Assembly: GCF_034344865.1 (NCBI RefSeq)
Contig: NZ_CP133774.1
Location: 186,001-250,000 of the forward strand
Reading direction: 5' to 3'
From: Pseudomonas sp. 10S4
GTDB taxonomy: Bacteria; Pseudomonadota; Gammaproteobacteria; Pseudomonadales; Pseudomonadaceae
Length of the DNA stretch: 64,000 nt
Shown here: piece by piece, positions 20,836 to 31,150 of the stretch
Numbering within the stretch: the first letter of the stretch is position 1
Layout: each line of letters starts with the position of its first letter
Position numbers and translations under genes: made by a program
The notes under the pieces: generated by a model
What the model saw: the letters and a program-made list of their open reading frames with translations, nothing else
Database searches by the model: none
Told to the model about the DNA's origin: nothing

Positions 20836-21894
20836 TTAAGCGTTACCCGCCAACTTCATCCGCGCCGCCTGGGTGAAGTCCAGCATCCGCTTCAACGGCC
20901 GAATCGCCTGCGGAATCAACGCCGGATCCACAAAGATCTCGTTCGTCCCTTCCTTCAAGCTCTTCAGCGTCCGCTCAAGGGTATTCATCGCCATCCATGG
21001 GCAGTGCGCGCAACTGCGGCACGCTGCGCCGTTACCGGCCGTTGGAGCCTCGATGAAGACCTTGTCCGGGCACAGCTGCTGCATCTTGTAGAAGATGCCG
21101 CGGTCGGTGGCGACGATGAAGGTCTTGTTCGGCAGGGTTTGCGCCGCCGCGATCAACTGACTGGTGGAACCGACGGCATCCGCCAGTTCGATCACCGACG
21201 TCGGCGATTCCGGATGCACCAGAATGGCCGCGTCCGGGTACAGCGCCTTCATGTCCTCAAGCTGCTTGGATTTGAACTCCTCGTGAACGATGCAGGCACC
21301 GTCCCACAGCAGCATGTCCGCGCCGGTCTTGCGCTGGATGTAAGTACCCAAGTGCTTGTCCGGCCCCCAGATGATGGTCTCGCCGTTATCCATCAGGCTT
21401 TCGACGATCTCCAGCGCGCAGCTTGAAGTCACCACCCAATCAGCCCGGGCTTTGACCGCCGCCGAAGTGTTGGCATACACCACCACCGTGCGCTCCGGAT
21501 GCTGATCACAGAACGCCGAGAACTCGTCCACCGGGCAACCCAGGTCCAGCGAGCAGGTCGCGTCCAGGGTTGGCATCAGGACGCGTTTTTCGGGATTGAG
21601 AATCTTCGCGGTCTCGCCCATGAACTTCACACCGGCGACCACCACGGTCTTGGCCGGATGGGCATTGCCGAAGCGCGCCATTTCCAGGGAGTCAGAGACG
21701 CAGCCACCGGTTTCTTCGGCCAGGGCCTGAATCACCGGATCGCAATAGAAGTGGGCAACCAGCACCGCGTCCTGAGCCTTGAGCTCGGCAGCAATGGCAG
21801 CGCGGTAATAAGCCTCTTCCTCGACCGTCAGCGGCTTGGGCTGCTTGGCGTCGAGGTGAGCTTGAACCAGTAAGCGTTCAGAAATTTGCGTCAT
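20836..21894 (-). CDS. nadA: Quinolinate synthase A
   Basis: Condenses iminoaspartate with dihydroxyacetone phosphate to quinolinate in NAD synthesis, using a [4Fe-4S] cluster. The protein has 352 residues. [21 protein letters not shown] (about 43-63, one internal Cys) and [13 protein letters not shown] near residue 295 contain the cluster cysteines; [17 protein letters not shown] is the substrate region. The frame is open 31 codons further upstream, but MTQISERLL at 21894 is the conserved start. It is transcribed towards the RDD gene and ends at a palindromic terminator. Confidence 0.96.
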   Translation of the reverse strand: MTQISERLLVQAHLDAKQPKPLTVEEEAYYRAAIAAELKAQDAVLVAHFYCDPVIQALAEETGGCVSDSLEMARFGNAHPAKTVVVAGVKFMGETAKILNPEKRVLMPTLDATCSLDLGCPVDEFSAFCDQHPERTVVVYANTSAAVKARADWVVTSSCALEIVESLMDNGETIIWGPDKHLGTYIQRKTGADMLLWDGACIVHEEFKSKQLEDMKALYPDAAILVHPESPTSVIELADAVGSTSQLIAAAQTLPNKTFIVATDRGIFYKMQQLCPDKVFIEAPTAGNGAACRSCAHCPWMAMNTLERTLKSLKEGTNEIFVDPALIPQAIRPLKRMLDFTQAARMKLAGNA

Positions 21895-21931
21895 GATCGC
21901 AAGACCTGCGGGCGCTTTCGCGCGAAAGTCG

Positions 21932-21960
21932 AGTATACACCCGGCTCCGGACCACTTAAG
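21932..21960 (-). promoter_or_regulatory. Possible sigma-70 promoter of nadA
   Basis: On the minus strand, -10 TATACT (21932-21937) lies 17 bases from CTTAAG (21955-21960), which only weakly resembles a -35. The distance to the nadA start is about 38 bases. Low to moderate support. Confidence 0.35.
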
Positions 21961-22101
21961 GGTACCGCCGGGAGAGTGAGTATTCATCAGGCACAGCGTT
22001 GAAGCTGCGCAAGGCTACAGAATATCCCGCTGATGCAAAAGATGATTCTGACCTGCGTCACGCGGGGCAGCCCAGGACTTGTGCGAGCACAAATCGCGGA
22101 C

Positions 22102-22140
22102 AAAAAAACCCGGAAATCCTCACTTTCGTGGGCCTTCCGG
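22102..22140 (-). terminator. Terminator after tRNA-Lys
   Basis: On the minus strand CCGGAA...TTCCGG is followed by GTTTTTTT, starting about 23 bases after the tRNA 3' end. Confidence 0.7.
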
Positions 22141-22162
22141 ATTTTCTAAACTGCTATAAAAA

Positions 22163-22239
22163 TGGTGGGTCGTGTGGGATTCGAACCTACGACCCAATTG
22201 GTTAAAAGCCAACTGCTCTACCAACTGAGCTAACGACCC
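22163..22239 (-). tRNA. tRNA-Lys (anticodon TTT), with two anomalies
   Basis: Read on the minus strand it begins GGGTCGTTAGCTCAGTTGG, has the anticodon loop CTTTTAA (anticodon TTT, lysine) and ends with encoded CCA. The acceptor stem (GGGTCGT with ACGACCC), D arm and anticodon stem (GTTGG with CCAAT) are sound. Two features are odd. The variable loop is TGGGTC, one G longer than the usual TGGTC, giving 77 instead of 76 bases. The T stem has an A-C mismatch (A at 22188 against C at 22176). Given the indels elsewhere these are probably sequence errors. It lies downstream of queC in the orientation of the queE-queC genes. Confidence 0.93.
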
Positions 22240-22302
22240 GCTGTGTGGTGGCGCGTATAATACTGATTTTTAAGGACTATTCAACACCTAATTTGAAATA
22301 AA

Positions 22303-22995
22303 TCAGAAATAAGGTGTTGGGTCACTGATTCCGGCCGCCGCGAAGCCTTCTGCACGCAGGCGGCAGCTGTCGCATTTGCCGCACGCATAGCCTTTATCGT
22401 CGGCCTGATAGCAGGAAACGGTCAGCCCGTAATCGACGCCCAGCTTCACGCCCGCCTCGACGATCTGCGCCTTGCTCAGGTTTTGCAGCGGGGCCTGGAT
22501 GCGGAAACCGTTGCCTTCGACACCGGCCTTGGTCGCCAGGTTGGCCATGCGCTCGAAGGACTCGATGAACTCGGGACGGCAGTCCGGGTAACCGGAGTAG
22601 TCCACGGCGTTCACACCAATAAAGATGTCGCGGGCGCCCAGCACTTCAGCCCAGCCCAACGCGAGAGATAGAAACACCGTGTTGCGCGCCGGCACATACG
22701 TCACCGGGATACCTTCACCCAGAGTTTCCGGGATATCGATACTGTTGTCGGTCAGCGCAGAACCGCCAATGCCATTGAGGTTAATACCGATCACCTTGTG
22801 TTCGACCACACCCAAATCACGGGCAACCCGTGCGGCCGCGTGCAATTCGGCGTGGGAACGCTGGCCGTAGTCAAAGCTCATGGTGTAGCAGCTATAGCCT
22901 TCAGCACGGGCCATGGCCACGACCGTCGCCGAGTCGAGGCCGCCGGACAGCAGGATCACCGCACGTTTTTCGGTAGTGTTCAGTGGTTCAGTCAT
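22303..22995 (-). CDS. queC: 7-cyano-7-deazaguanine synthase
   Basis: Makes preQ0 from 7-carboxy-7-deazaguanine in queuosine synthesis, consuming ATP. The protein has 230 residues. The P-loop SGGLDSATV is at about residues 16-24. The zinc cysteines are at the C-terminus in [17 protein letters not shown]. The frame stays open far upstream into queE, so the start is set at [13 protein letters not shown] (22995), just after the queE stop. It is the second gene of a queE-queC pair with a 1-base gap. Confidence 0.96.
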   Translation of the reverse strand: MTEPLNTTEKRAVILLSGGLDSATVVAMARAEGYSCYTMSFDYGQRSHAELHAAARVARDLGVVEHKVIGINLNGIGGSALTDNSIDIPETLGEGIPVTYVPARNTVFLSLALGWAEVLGARDIFIGVNAVDYSGYPDCRPEFIESFERMANLATKAGVEGNGFRIQAPLQNLSKAQIVEAGVKLGVDYGLTVSCYQADDKGYACGKCDSCRLRAEGFAAAGISDPTPYF

Positions 22996-22996
22996 A

Positions 22997-23644
22997 TCAG
23001 CGCCCCGGCTCGTCATTCCAAAGATATTTATGCAGTTGCAATTGCAGACGCACTGGCAGGTTGTCCGCCACCACCCAGTCAGCCAGATCCCGAGCATTGA
23101 GGTCATGGTGACTTGGCGAGAACAGGACTTCGCCGGCACGTCGATCAAGACCGTACTGGATCAGCTTGGACACGGCCCAGTCATAGTCTTCCCGCGAGCA
23201 GATGACAAACTTCACCTGGTCGTTGGGCGTCAGCAGTTCGATGTTCTCATAGCGGTTGCGGTGCGCTTCTTTCGAACCCGGTGTTTTCAGGTCGACGACG
23301 CGACTGACACGGGAATCTACTGCCGAGATGTCGAGAGCACCACTGGTTTCCAGTGACACTTCGTAACCGGCGTCGCACAACTGCTTGAGCAATGGGATGG
23401 CATTGGGTTGCGCCAACGGCTCGCCGCCGGTGACACACACATAACGCGGACGAAAACCGGCCACTTGCTCGAGGATATCGTCGAGGGGGCGAATGGTGCC
23501 GCCCGTGAACGCGTAGGCGCTGTCGCAGTATTGGCAACGCAATGGGCAACCGGTCAGGCGCACAAAAACAGTGGGCAGCCCGGCAGTCCGCGTTTCACCC
23601 TGCAACGAGTAAAAAACTTCGGTGATTCTCAATGTGTCTTGCAT
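22997..23644 (-). CDS. queE: 7-carboxy-7-deazaguanine synthase (radical SAM)
   Basis: Rearranges 6-carboxytetrahydropterin to 7-carboxy-7-deazaguanine. The protein has 215 residues. The cluster motif is CPLRCQYCD near residues 33-41 (CX3CX2C, the usual radical-SAM spacing), preceded by [12 protein letters not shown]. The SAM-binding VCVTGGEPL is at about 69-77. [11 protein letters not shown] at 23644 is taken as the start; an upstream in-frame ATG at 23653 is also possible. It lies upstream of queC and downstream of cpoB, separated from it by a terminator. Confidence 0.95.
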   Translation of the reverse strand: MQDTLRITEVFYSLQGETRTAGLPTVFVRLTGCPLRCQYCDSAYAFTGGTIRPLDDILEQVAGFRPRYVCVTGGEPLAQPNAIPLLKQLCDAGYEVSLETSGALDISAVDSRVSRVVDLKTPGSKEAHRNRYENIELLTPNDQVKFVICSREDYDWAVSKLIQYGLDRRAGEVLFSPSHHDLNARDLADWVVADNLPVRLQLQLHKYLWNDEPGR

Positions 23645-23762
23645 AGTCGCCACGGGCGTAACAGCTAAACAGGCTGTCCGCCTCCGTCAGGCTCTTCAAG
23701 GAACCCCGCCAACGCGCGAATCCCAAAAAGCGTGTTTCAGAAAAAGGGCATGAATTCTAACG

Positions 23763-23789
23763 AAAAAACCCGCGACAAGCGCGGGTTTC
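23763..23789 (-). terminator. Terminator of the tol-pal-cpoB operon
   Basis: On the minus strand AAACCCGCG-CTTGT-CGCGGG is followed by TTTTTTC, about 22 bases after the cpoB stop. Confidence 0.88.
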
Positions 23790-23810
23790 TTCAAGAACAG
23801 TCAAGCAACC

Positions 23811-24656
23811 TTACATGCGTTGCAGATCGCGTTGAGCCAACTGAGCGGCGGAAGTGCCCGGATATTGGGACACCACCTGCTGCAGAATGCCTTTTACCTT
23901 GTCGGTGTGACCCAGGCGGCGCTCTACATCAGCCAGCTTGTACAGCGAATCAGGCACTTTGGCGTGCTTGGGGTACAGCTGCGAAACCTTGGCAAACGCC
24001 TGACCTGCACCTTGCAGATCGCCTTTGGCCAAATTGACTTCGCCCAACCAGTACTGGGCATTGCCCGCGTATTGGCTGTTCGGGTATTTGCGCAGGAAAG
24101 CGGTAAAAGCCTGGCTGGCCTTGTCGAAATCCTTGGCTTTGATCAAGTCGAAGGCTGCATCGTAATACAGTTTTTCCTTCGCCGGATCACCCGGTTCACT
24201 GCTGGCGGCAGGGGCTTGAGCGGCTACCGCTCCCGCACCAGCGCCTGCAGCGGCTGCTGCACCAGGGGCATTCAAATTGCCACCGGTGGAAGAATTATCA
24301 GGAGTCGCGGCTGGTGCAACGCCGGTTCCTATGCGCCGATCAAGATCCTGGTATCGCTCCAGGTTTTCTTGCTTCATGCGCGCTACATCATTTTGCAGAA
24401 CTTCGATCACACCCTGTTGGCGCGAGATCTGCTCCTGCATCGATTGCAGTTGGTTGAACAGCTCGCCCTGTGCCGAGACAGGGGCCGAAACCCCTCCCCC
24501 GGCATAGGCGCCGTTCGTACCGTAACCCGCAGGCGGATAACTGCTCCCGCTATTGTTATAACCGGAGTTGTCATCGACCACAGGAACCGCAGCCCACACC
24601 GCAAGCGGTGCGAGGCTGAGAGCCAAAACAGTTACAGCACGACGGCACGTTCGCAT
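23811..24656 (-). CDS. cpoB: Cell division coordinator CpoB (YbgF), Tol-Pal associated
   Basis: A 281-residue periplasmic protein that couples peptidoglycan synthesis with outer-membrane constriction. A signal peptide (about 1-22, ending VWA) is followed by a Gly/Tyr/Asn-rich linker, a trimerising coiled coil (about 65-107, LFNQLQSMQEQISRQQGVIE) and an Ala-rich linker. C-terminal TPR repeats run from about 160 to 281, e.g. YYDAAFDLIKAKDFDKASQAF. It is the last gene of tolQRAB-pal-cpoB, 6 bases after pal; no clear ribosome-binding site of its own is visible. Confidence 0.93.
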   Translation of the reverse strand: MRTCRRAVTVLALSLAPLAVWAAVPVVDDNSGYNNSGSSYPPAGYGTNGAYAGGGVSAPVSAQGELFNQLQSMQEQISRQQGVIEVLQNDVARMKQENLERYQDLDRRIGTGVAPAATPDNSSTGGNLNAPGAAAAAGAGAGAVAAQAPAASSEPGDPAKEKLYYDAAFDLIKAKDFDKASQAFTAFLRKYPNSQYAGNAQYWLGEVNLAKGDLQGAGQAFAKVSQLYPKHAKVPDSLYKLADVERRLGHTDKVKGILQQVVSQYPGTSAAQLAQRDLQRM

Positions 24657-24662
24657 GACGAA

Positions 24663-25160
24663 TTACTTACGCAGTTCGACGCGACGGTTTTGAGCCCAGG
24701 ACTGCTCGTCGTTGCCGGTAGCAACTGGACGCTCTTCGCCGTAGGAAACCAGTTCCAGCTGAGCTGGGGAAACACCTTGCAGTACCAGGTAGCGCTGAAC
24801 GGCTTTCGCACGACGCTCGCCCAGTGCCATGTTGTACTCACGAGTACCACGTTCGTCGGTGTTGCCTTCCAGAACAACGCGAGCGCCGTTTGCTTTCAGG
24901 TCTTTGGCGTGAATATCCAGGGAGCGCATGGCTTCTGGCTTCAGGTCCGAGCTGTCGTATTCGAAGTAGAAGGTGGTGATTGCGCGCAGAGCAGCTTCTT
25001 CGCTCAGGGAGCCATCAACAGCACCAGTGTTAGCGCCGTAACCAGCGTTTGGATCGACAGCGCCTTGACCGGCATTGTCGCCGCCTTTGGACGAGCAACC
25101 TACAGCTACAGCCATGGCCAGAGCCAGCGCAGCAAATTTACCAAACTTCAGCATTTCCAT
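24663..25160 (-). CDS. pal: Peptidoglycan-associated lipoprotein Pal
   Basis: A 165-residue outer-membrane lipoprotein that anchors the membrane to peptidoglycan and binds TolB. The lipobox is AVGC with the acylated Cys at about residue 22. The OmpA-like peptidoglycan-binding domain occupies the C-terminal 110 residues, with [15 protein letters not shown] and the [19 protein letters not shown] segment that contacts diaminopimelate. The ATG follows TTAGGAGTTTCACG. It is cotranscribed after tolB (52-base gap). Confidence 0.97.
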   Translation of the reverse strand: MEMLKFGKFAALALAMAVAVGCSSKGGDNAGQGAVDPNAGYGANTGAVDGSLSEEAALRAITTFYFEYDSSDLKPEAMRSLDIHAKDLKANGARVVLEGNTDERGTREYNMALGERRAKAVQRYLVLQGVSPAQLELVSYGEERPVATGNDEQSWAQNRRVELRK

Positions 25161-25212
25161 CGTGAAACTCCTAATGAACCCCAGTGTGTTAAGTAAAACG
25201 TGTAGCGCCGCG

Positions 25213-26514
25213 TCAGTTCAGGTAAGGGGACCAGGAAGGTTCTCTGACTTCGCCTTGTGCGGTAGGAAGCGGGAGCCTTACGCGTCCATTAATGGACACG
25301 AGCATCAAGACTCCCCGGCCCTGCTGGCGGGTGGCGTAGATTACCATGGTGCCGTTGGGCGCAACAGTAGGCGACTCGTCCAGAGTGCTATCAGTGAGGA
25401 TTTTTACGCTTCCGCGCTGCAAATCCTGGGCCGCCACCTTGAAATTAGTGAAGCCATCCTGGCGGTGAATCATCACCAGGGTCTTTTCATCAGCCGAAAG
25501 CTTAGGGTTGGCGTTGTAGTTACCAATGAAGGTCACACGTTCCGCACCGCCACCACCGACGCTGGTTTTGTAGATTTGTGGCTTGCCGCCACGGTCGGAG
25601 GTGAAGTAGATGGTCGAACCATCCTTACCCCAGAACGGTTCGGTATTGATGCCGGGACCGTTGGTGACGCGAGTGATCTGACGCGAACCCAGGTTCATCA
25701 CATAGATGTCCGGGTTGCCGTCTTTCGACAGTACGAATGCCAGGCGATTGCCATCCGGCGACCAGGCTGGCGCGCCATTCAGGCCTTCGAAGTTGGTGAT
25801 CTGCTCACGGCGACCGGTGTCGATGTTCTGCATGAAGATACGCGGACGCTTCTGCTCGAACGATACATAGGCGATACGCTTGCCGTCCGGTGCGAAACGC
25901 GGCGACAGGATTGGCTCGCGCGATTGCAGCAGGGTCACGGCGCGGGCACCGTCATAGTCCGAACGTTGCAGCGTGTAGCGCGTGTTCTTCTCAGAGAAAC
26001 GCTCGGCTGTCACGTACAGCAGGCGTGTCGAGAACGCACCTTTAATACCGGTGAGTTTTTCGAACGACTGGTCAGCGATGTAGTGCGCCATGTCGCGCAG
26101 TTGATCGACGCTGCCCGACACGCTGCCGGTCAGCACTTGCTGCTCGGTGGCGACGTTGAACAATGCGTACTGAACCTGCAGGCGACCGCCCGCCGGAACA
26201 ATGCTGCCGACCATGATGTACTGGGCGCTGATCGCCTTCCAGTCACGGAAAATGATTTCGCTGGCCTGGCTCGGCTGGCTGATCATCTGCTGCTTTGGAA
26301 TCGGCGAGTAATAGCCCGAGTTGCGCAGGTCATTGCCAATGATTTCGGCCATGTCGTCCGGCAGCACAGTGCCGCCCTGGAAACCGAACGGCACTACCGC
26401 AATCGGGGTAGCCCGATCACTGCCGCTGGTGACCAGAATGTTTTTTTCGTCTGCTACCGCCATCCCTGCCAGGCAGCAGATAACGACAAGCATTCCTCGA
26501 AGAAGGTTTCTCAC
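25213..26514 (-). CDS. tolB: Tol-Pal system protein TolB
   Basis: A 433-residue periplasmic protein that binds Pal and TolA. A signal peptide (about 1-21, ending GMAVA) is followed by an N-terminal alpha/beta domain (about 22-165). A six-bladed WD-like propeller follows, with repeated SPDG/APDG-type blades such as [19 protein letters not shown] and [11 protein letters not shown]. The start is GTG, overlapping the tolA stop by four bases (GTGA), which implies coupled translation. Confidence 0.97.
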   Translation of the reverse strand: MRNLLRGMLVVICCLAGMAVADEKNILVTSGSDRATPIAVVPFGFQGGTVLPDDMAEIIGNDLRNSGYYSPIPKQQMISQPSQASEIIFRDWKAISAQYIMVGSIVPAGGRLQVQYALFNVATEQQVLTGSVSGSVDQLRDMAHYIADQSFEKLTGIKGAFSTRLLYVTAERFSEKNTRYTLQRSDYDGARAVTLLQSREPILSPRFAPDGKRIAYVSFEQKRPRIFMQNIDTGRREQITNFEGLNGAPAWSPDGNRLAFVLSKDGNPDIYVMNLGSRQITRVTNGPGINTEPFWGKDGSTIYFTSDRGGKPQIYKTSVGGGGAERVTFIGNYNANPKLSADEKTLVMIHRQDGFTNFKVAAQDLQRGSVKILTDSTLDESPTVAPNGTMVIYATRQQGRGVLMLVSINGRVRLPLPTAQGEVREPSWSPYLN

Positions 26515-27590
26515 AAGGCTAGATCCTCAGGTGTGAATGTCATCTTGAATGAACGATACGGAGCAAAATCGCTCGGCTTCATTCCCTGCATTTCTGTCAA
26601 ACGTCCAATATTCTTCACCGCTGCCACAGCCGACGAGTCGAACGGACCATCGCCACTGGACTTGGCAATACTGACCGAAGTCACCGTACCGTCCGGCAAC
26701 ATGCCGATTTGCAACACGACCGTCATGCCTTTGCGTGCCGAAGGAGGACGAGCCCAGCCTTCTGCTGCACGAGCACGAATCAAATCATCGAAACTGCCGG
26801 CGACTTCGTCACCCTGCTCATCGGCCAACGCCTGCTGACGCTGCGGCGTGTCGGAAAGCAAATCTGCCAAGGCCTGGGCCTTTTTATCTTCGGTAGATTT
26901 ACGTGCCGCATCCTGCGATTTCTTCTTCGCAGCATCGGCAGCAGCTTTCTTCTTCGCTTCGTCGGCGACTTTCTTCTTCGCCTCTTCAGCTTCAGCTTTC
27001 TTCTTGGCGTCGTCCGCGGCTTTCTTCTTCGCGTCTTCGACGATCTTTTTCTTCGCTTCTTCAGCGGCCGCTTTCTTGGCCTCTTCTTCAGCAGCCTTCT
27101 TGGCTTCTTCTTCAGACTTCTTCTTGGCTATATCAGCCAATTGTTTCTCTTCGACCTTCTTGGCTTCGGCGGTCTTCTTCGCTTCGTCGGCTTTTTTGGC
27201 TTCATCAGCCTTTTTCGCTTCCTCAGACTTCTTCGACTCGTCGGCCTTTTTGGCTTCCTCGGCTTTTTGAGCCGCTTCTTCTTTCTTTTGTTCCGCAGCC
27301 TTCACCGCTTCCTGCTCGACCTTCTTTTGTTCCATCTGTTCGACTTCGGTCTGACGCGCAGCAGATTTCTGCGCTTCACCCGCAATCTTCTGATTGGTCT
27401 GGGTGGTCGCCCGACTTTTCGATTTCAGCTGGTACAGGGTCGCCTGGACAATCGGCTTGGCCGGCGGCAACTCAGGCGTCATGGCGAAACTGACGAACAG
27501 CATGCCGAAAACCAGCACGTGCAAGCCAATCGCCCAGACACTAGGCCAGAAGTAGCTTTCCGAGGCTGTTGGCTCTCGTTGTTGCTGCAT
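26511..27590 (-). CDS. tolA: Tol-Pal system inner-membrane protein TolA
   Basis: A 359-residue bridge between inner and outer membranes. One N-terminal membrane helix (about 15-36) is followed by a long periplasmic Ala/Lys/Glu helix (about 60-245) made of many [13 protein letters not shown] repeats. The C-terminal domain (about 260-359) binds TolB and Pal, with [19 protein letters not shown]. Low-complexity repeats make the middle prone to length change. It overlaps tolR by one base at the start and tolB by four at the end. Confidence 0.97.
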   Translation of the reverse strand: MQQQREPTASESYFWPSVWAIGLHVLVFGMLFVSFAMTPELPPAKPIVQATLYQLKSKSRATTQTNQKIAGEAQKSAARQTEVEQMEQKKVEQEAVKAAEQKKEEAAQKAEEAKKADESKKSEEAKKADEAKKADEAKKTAEAKKVEEKQLADIAKKKSEEEAKKAAEEEAKKAAAEEAKKKIVEDAKKKAADDAKKKAEAEEAKKKVADEAKKKAAADAAKKKSQDAARKSTEDKKAQALADLLSDTPQRQQALADEQGDEVAGSFDDLIRARAAEGWARPPSARKGMTVVLQIGMLPDGTVTSVSIAKSSGDGPFDSSAVAAVKNIGRLTEMQGMKPSDFAPYRSFKMTFTPEDLAL

Positions 27591-28051
27591 CAGGGCGCCT
27601 CGGTAATCAAGCCAACATTACCGACTCCGGCCTTCTGCAACCCGCCCATGGCGCCCATGACCGAACCGTAGTCGACGGTCTTGTCGCCACGAATGAAGAC
27701 TTGGGTGTGCTTGCCGTTTTCGTTGCCGGCGCTGATGATTTTGGTCACTGCGCTGGTCATCTGCGGCAAGGTCATGGCCTTGTCCTGCTGCTTATCGGTG
27801 TCGACTTCGCTGCCAAGGTTCCAGTAGTAGGTCTTGTCAGCCTTGATCGAAATGGTCAGGACCTGGGTGTTGTTGTCCTGCGGCAAGGCTTCGCTGGAAA
27901 CCTTGGGCAGATCAACTTTCACGCCCTGATTGAGCATCGGCGCGGTCACCATGAAGATGACCAGCAGTACCAACATCACGTCGATGTAAGGCACTACGTT
28001 CATCTCGGCAACCGGCTTGCGCTTTTTGCGAGCTCGAGCGATTAAAGCCAT
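27590..28051 (-). CDS. tolR: Tol-Pal system protein TolR
   Basis: A 153-residue ExbD/TolR-family subunit of the proton-driven motor. One membrane helix (about 20-40) contains the proton-path Asp in VVPYIDVMLVLLVIFMV. The periplasmic domain begins at about 45 with the LPKVS plug region. It lies between tolQ (14-base gap) and tolA (overlap). Confidence 0.97.
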   Translation of the reverse strand: MALIARARKKRKPVAEMNVVPYIDVMLVLLVIFMVTAPMLNQGVKVDLPKVSSEALPQDNNTQVLTISIKADKTYYWNLGSEVDTDKQQDKAMTLPQMTSAVTKIISAGNENGKHTQVFIRGDKTVDYGSVMGAMGGLQKAGVGNVGLITEAP

Positions 28052-28065
28052 TGGAAATTACCTGC

Positions 28066-28761
28066 TTATTCTTCGCTGGTGTGCACTTTGCGGTGCAGGA
28101 TCGCCTGGAATTCATCGGCGAAGGTGTAGTAGCGGCTCAGCAGGGTTTCGCTGCGAGCAGCAAAACGGTTGTAAGCAATTACCGCTGGGATAGCTGCAAA
28201 CAGGCCGATGGCGGTGGCCACCAGTGCTTCGGCGATACCCGGGGCCACGGTGGCCAGGGTCGCCTGCTGGGCAGTTGCCAGGCCACGGAAGGAGTTCATG
28301 ATGCCCCAGACCGTACCGAACAGACCGATGTACGGGCTGACCGAACCGACGGTGGCGAGGAACGGCAGGCTCTGCTCGAGCTTTTCTTCTTCGCGGGAAA
28401 TGGCCACGCGCATGGCACGGGCCACGCCTTCCATGACCGCTTCCGGGTCAACGCCTGGCTGCTGGCGCAGACGGGAGAATTCCTTGAAGCCGGCACGAAA
28501 GATTTGCTCGACGCCCGAATCCGGATCAGGGTTGCTGCCGGCCTGACGGTAGAGCTTGGACAAATCGATACCCGACCAGAAGCGCTCTTCAAAGCTCTCC
28601 AGGGCACGTCGACCAGCGCGTATCAGATTGCTGCGCTGAAAGATCATGATCCATGAGGTCACCGATGCGGCTACCAGAATCAGCATTACCAACTGCACCA
28701 CGACGCTGGCATTGCTGACCAGGCTCCACATGGAGGAATGGTCGACGACGTTAGCTTCCAC
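28066..28761 (-). CDS. tolQ: Tol-Pal system protein TolQ
   Basis: A 231-residue ExbB/MotA-family channel subunit with three membrane helices (about 14-36, 135-157 and 168-190). The helix 2-3 region has [16 protein letters not shown] and [21 protein letters not shown], the proton-channel signature. The start is GTG at 28761, inside the ybgC end (11-base overlap). Confidence 0.96.
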   Translation of the reverse strand: MEANVVDHSSMWSLVSNASVVVQLVMLILVAASVTSWIMIFQRSNLIRAGRRALESFEERFWSGIDLSKLYRQAGSNPDPDSGVEQIFRAGFKEFSRLRQQPGVDPEAVMEGVARAMRVAISREEEKLEQSLPFLATVGSVSPYIGLFGTVWGIMNSFRGLATAQQATLATVAPGIAEALVATAIGLFAAIPAVIAYNRFAARSETLLSRYYTFADEFQAILHRKVHTSEE

Positions 28762-29218
28762 GCTTTATCTCCTGCTTTGAGTGTGTACCCGCGCCGCTCT
28801 CGCCGGCAAAGGCCGCACGTAGAGCTTCGGGAATGGCCCGGGGTTTCAAACTATTAGTGCGCACACAGGCCACCAAAAACTGCCCTTCGCAGAGCAGCAC
28901 ATTATCCGTAGCCCGCCTGACCTGCTGTTTAAAGCGCAGGCTGACACGGTTCAATTCGATTACTTCAGCGCTTACCAACAGCTCGTCGTCCAGTCGCGCC
29001 GGCGCGTGGTAACGCGCTTCGCTGGAATGCACGACGAACAACAGGTCCTCCCCTGCCAGCGCCGATTGGGCAAAGCCCAGATCCCGGAGCCGCTCGGTTC
29101 GAGCCCGTTCCATAAACTTGAGGTAATTAACGTAATACACAATGCCGCCCGCATCGGTGTCCTCGTAATAAACGCGACAACGATGTGCGAACGGCTCAAG
29201 CCCGTTTTGCGCGCGCAT
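28751..29218 (-). CDS. ybgC: Tol-Pal associated acyl-CoA thioesterase YbgC
   Basis: A 155-residue hotdog-fold thioesterase. The catalytic Asp is in the segment [20 protein letters not shown] (about 14-33), followed by FMERARTE. In E. coli the enzyme is cytoplasmic, works on short acyl-CoA and heads the tol operon, as here. It overlaps tolQ by 11 bases. The operon promoter should lie in 29219-29356, but no clear match is visible. Confidence 0.93.
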   Translation of the reverse strand: MRAQNGLEPFAHRCRVYYEDTDAGGIVYYVNYLKFMERARTERLRDLGFAQSALAGEDLLFVVHSSEARYHAPARLDDELLVSAEVIELNRVSLRFKQQVRRATDNVLLCEGQFLVACVRTNSLKPRAIPEALRAAFAGESGAGTHSKQEIKRGS

Positions 29219-29356
29219 ACTCTAGTGCTTACTCCTCAGGTTGCCAATCCGGCGAGGCAACTGTTTTTCATTGTTGCGGGGCTTTCGAGTGAAAGATTCG
29301 TCATCTGAGCCCCTAGGACCACACAAACCTTCAATCGATCAGCCTGCAAACGTTAA

Positions 29357-30418
29357 TTAATCGTCCACTGCATCGAGAAACTCGTCTACCACGGGCATCT
29401 CACCCAATCGTGACGGAATGTTTAAACCGAAATGCAGATACGCGTGCCGGGTCACCACCCGCCCACGCGGTGTTCGCATGATGTAGCCCTGCTGGATCAG
29501 GTACGGTTCCAGCACGTCTTCAATGGTGTGGCGCTCTTCACTGATGGCCGCCGCCAGGCTGTCGACCCCGACCGGCCCCCCGTCGAACTTCTCGATCATG
29601 GTCAACAGCAGGCGTCGATCCTGGTGATCGAAGCCACGTTCGTCGACATCCAGCAGGTTCAGGGCCAGGTCGGCAATCGGCTTGGTGATGTGGCCCTTGG
29701 CCCGAACTTCGGCGAAATCCCGCACCCGACGCAGCAAACGGTTGGCGATTCGCGGGGTGCCACGGGCGCGGCGAGCGATTTCGAAGGCGCCCTCCGGGTC
29801 CAGCGGCAAGCCAAGGATGTTCGCCGAACGGCTGACAATCGTCGCCAGGTCCGCAGTGCTGTAGAACTCCAGACGCTGGACGATCCCGAAACGGTCACGC
29901 AATGGGTTGGTCAGCATGCCGGCACGGGTAGTTGCACCGACCAGGGTGAACGGCGGCAGATCAAGCTTGATCGAACGCGCGGCCGGCCCTTCGCCGATCA
30001 TGATGTCGAGCTGGAAATCTTCCATCGCCGGGTACAGCACTTCCTCAACGATCGGCGACAGCCGATGAATTTCATCGATGAACAGCACGTCGTGAGGCTC
30101 AAGGTTGGTCAGCAGCGCGGCGAGGTCACCCGGGCGCTCAAGTACCGGGCCCGAGGTGCTTTTGATCGACACGCCCATTTCCTGGGCGATGATGTTGGCC
30201 AGCGTGGTTTTACCCAGGCCCGGCGGGCCGAAGATCAGTGTGTGATCCAGGGATTCGTTGCGACCACGGGCAGCCTGGATGAACAACTCCATTTGCTCGC
30301 GTACCGTCGGCTGGCCAATGTATTCGGCCAGGCTAAGGGGACGAATCGCGCGGTCCTGGACTTCCTCGCGGTCACGGGGGCCAGGTGTGGCGGCGATCAG
30401 ACGATCAGCTTCAATCAC
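29357..30418 (-). CDS. ruvB: Holliday junction branch-migration ATPase RuvB
   Basis: A 353-residue AAA+ motor that drives branch migration with RuvA. Walker A is [12 protein letters not shown] (about 64-75) and Walker [12 protein letters not shown] (about 111-121). The C-terminal winged helix binds DNA (about 275-345, [14 protein letters not shown]). The start is a GTG at 30418 directly after the ruvA TAA with no gap. It is last in ruvC-ruvA-ruvB. Confidence 0.97.
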   Translation of the reverse strand: MIEADRLIAATPGPRDREEVQDRAIRPLSLAEYIGQPTVREQMELFIQAARGRNESLDHTLIFGPPGLGKTTLANIIAQEMGVSIKSTSGPVLERPGDLAALLTNLEPHDVLFIDEIHRLSPIVEEVLYPAMEDFQLDIMIGEGPAARSIKLDLPPFTLVGATTRAGMLTNPLRDRFGIVQRLEFYSTADLATIVSRSANILGLPLDPEGAFEIARRARGTPRIANRLLRRVRDFAEVRAKGHITKPIADLALNLLDVDERGFDHQDRRLLLTMIEKFDGGPVGVDSLAAAISEERHTIEDVLEPYLIQQGYIMRTPRGRVVTRHAYLHFGLNIPSRLGEMPVVDEFLDAVDD

Positions 30419-31035
30419 TTAAATCATTCCCTTCAGGGCACGACGAATCATGTCTTCACTGCTCAAACCCTTCTCCTTGATCGCGGAAATCGCCTTGCTG
30501 GCCTCCTGCGGCTTGTAGCCCAGGGAAATCAGCGCGCTGACCGCGTCATTTTCGGCGGTGGCCACCGGGGCCGGCGCATCCGGCCCACCCGGCTGGTTCG
30601 GCACCAGGGCGAACATCGCCGGCACGGTTTCCCAGGCCTTGAAGCGGTCCTTGAGTTCCACCAGCAAACGCTCGGCGGTCTTCTTGCCCACGCCCGGCAC
30701 TTTGGTCAGCGCCGAGGTGTCCTGGGACTGCACGCAACGCACCAGCTCATCGACTTCCAGGCTCGACATCAAGGCCAGGGCCAATTTCGGCCCTACACCA
30801 TTAAGACGGATCAACTCGCGAAAAAGTCTCGCTCACGCTTGCCGTAGAAGCCATAGAGTAACTGCGCGTCTTCGCGTACGACCAAATGGGTGTGCAAGGT
30901 CAGCGGTTCACCGACCGACGGCAAGCGATACAGCGTGGTCATGGGCACTTCCAGCTCATACCCCAGACCATTTACATCCAGAATCAGGTGCGGCGGCTGT
31001 TTCTCAGCCAGGGTGCCGCGCAAGCGTCCAATCAC
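30419..31035 (-). CDS. ruvA: Holliday junction protein RuvA (one frameshift)
   Basis: Tetrameric junction-binding protein that recruits RuvB. The N-terminal OB domain ([20 protein letters not shown] to [13 protein letters not shown]) is read from 31035. Helix-hairpin-helix motifs ([19 protein letters not shown], then [16 protein letters not shown]) and the RuvB-binding domain III are read in another frame to 30419. One missing base between 30815 and 30825, next to a run of five A on the plus strand, restores about 205 residues, close to the usual 200-205. Domain III keeps the [20 protein letters not shown] end. The break lies exactly at the domain I-II junction, but a split protein is not known and an error is likelier. 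Confidence 0.9.
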
Positions 31036-31150
31036 GTTTCAGATCCTTGAGCGTTAGCCAGCCCGAGGCCAGCGACTGACAGAGCAAGGGTTTTGCGCCG
31101 ACGACACAGGCGCAAAAACCTCATTCCATAAAAAATGATTGCTGATGCTA

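Noticed and set aside
23645..23762. A preQ1 riboswitch before queE
   Set aside because: The short upstream region shows no H-type pseudoknot sequence with an A-rich tail.
26860..27400. The Lys/Ala/Glu repeat region of tolA as tandem DNA repeats or a mobile element
   Set aside because: It is the normal helical domain II of TolA; the repeats are protein-level and imperfect.
30811..31035. A naturally split ruvA (separate OB-domain protein)
   Set aside because: The two frames join to a normal RuvA with one base, and other genes show the same kind of break.
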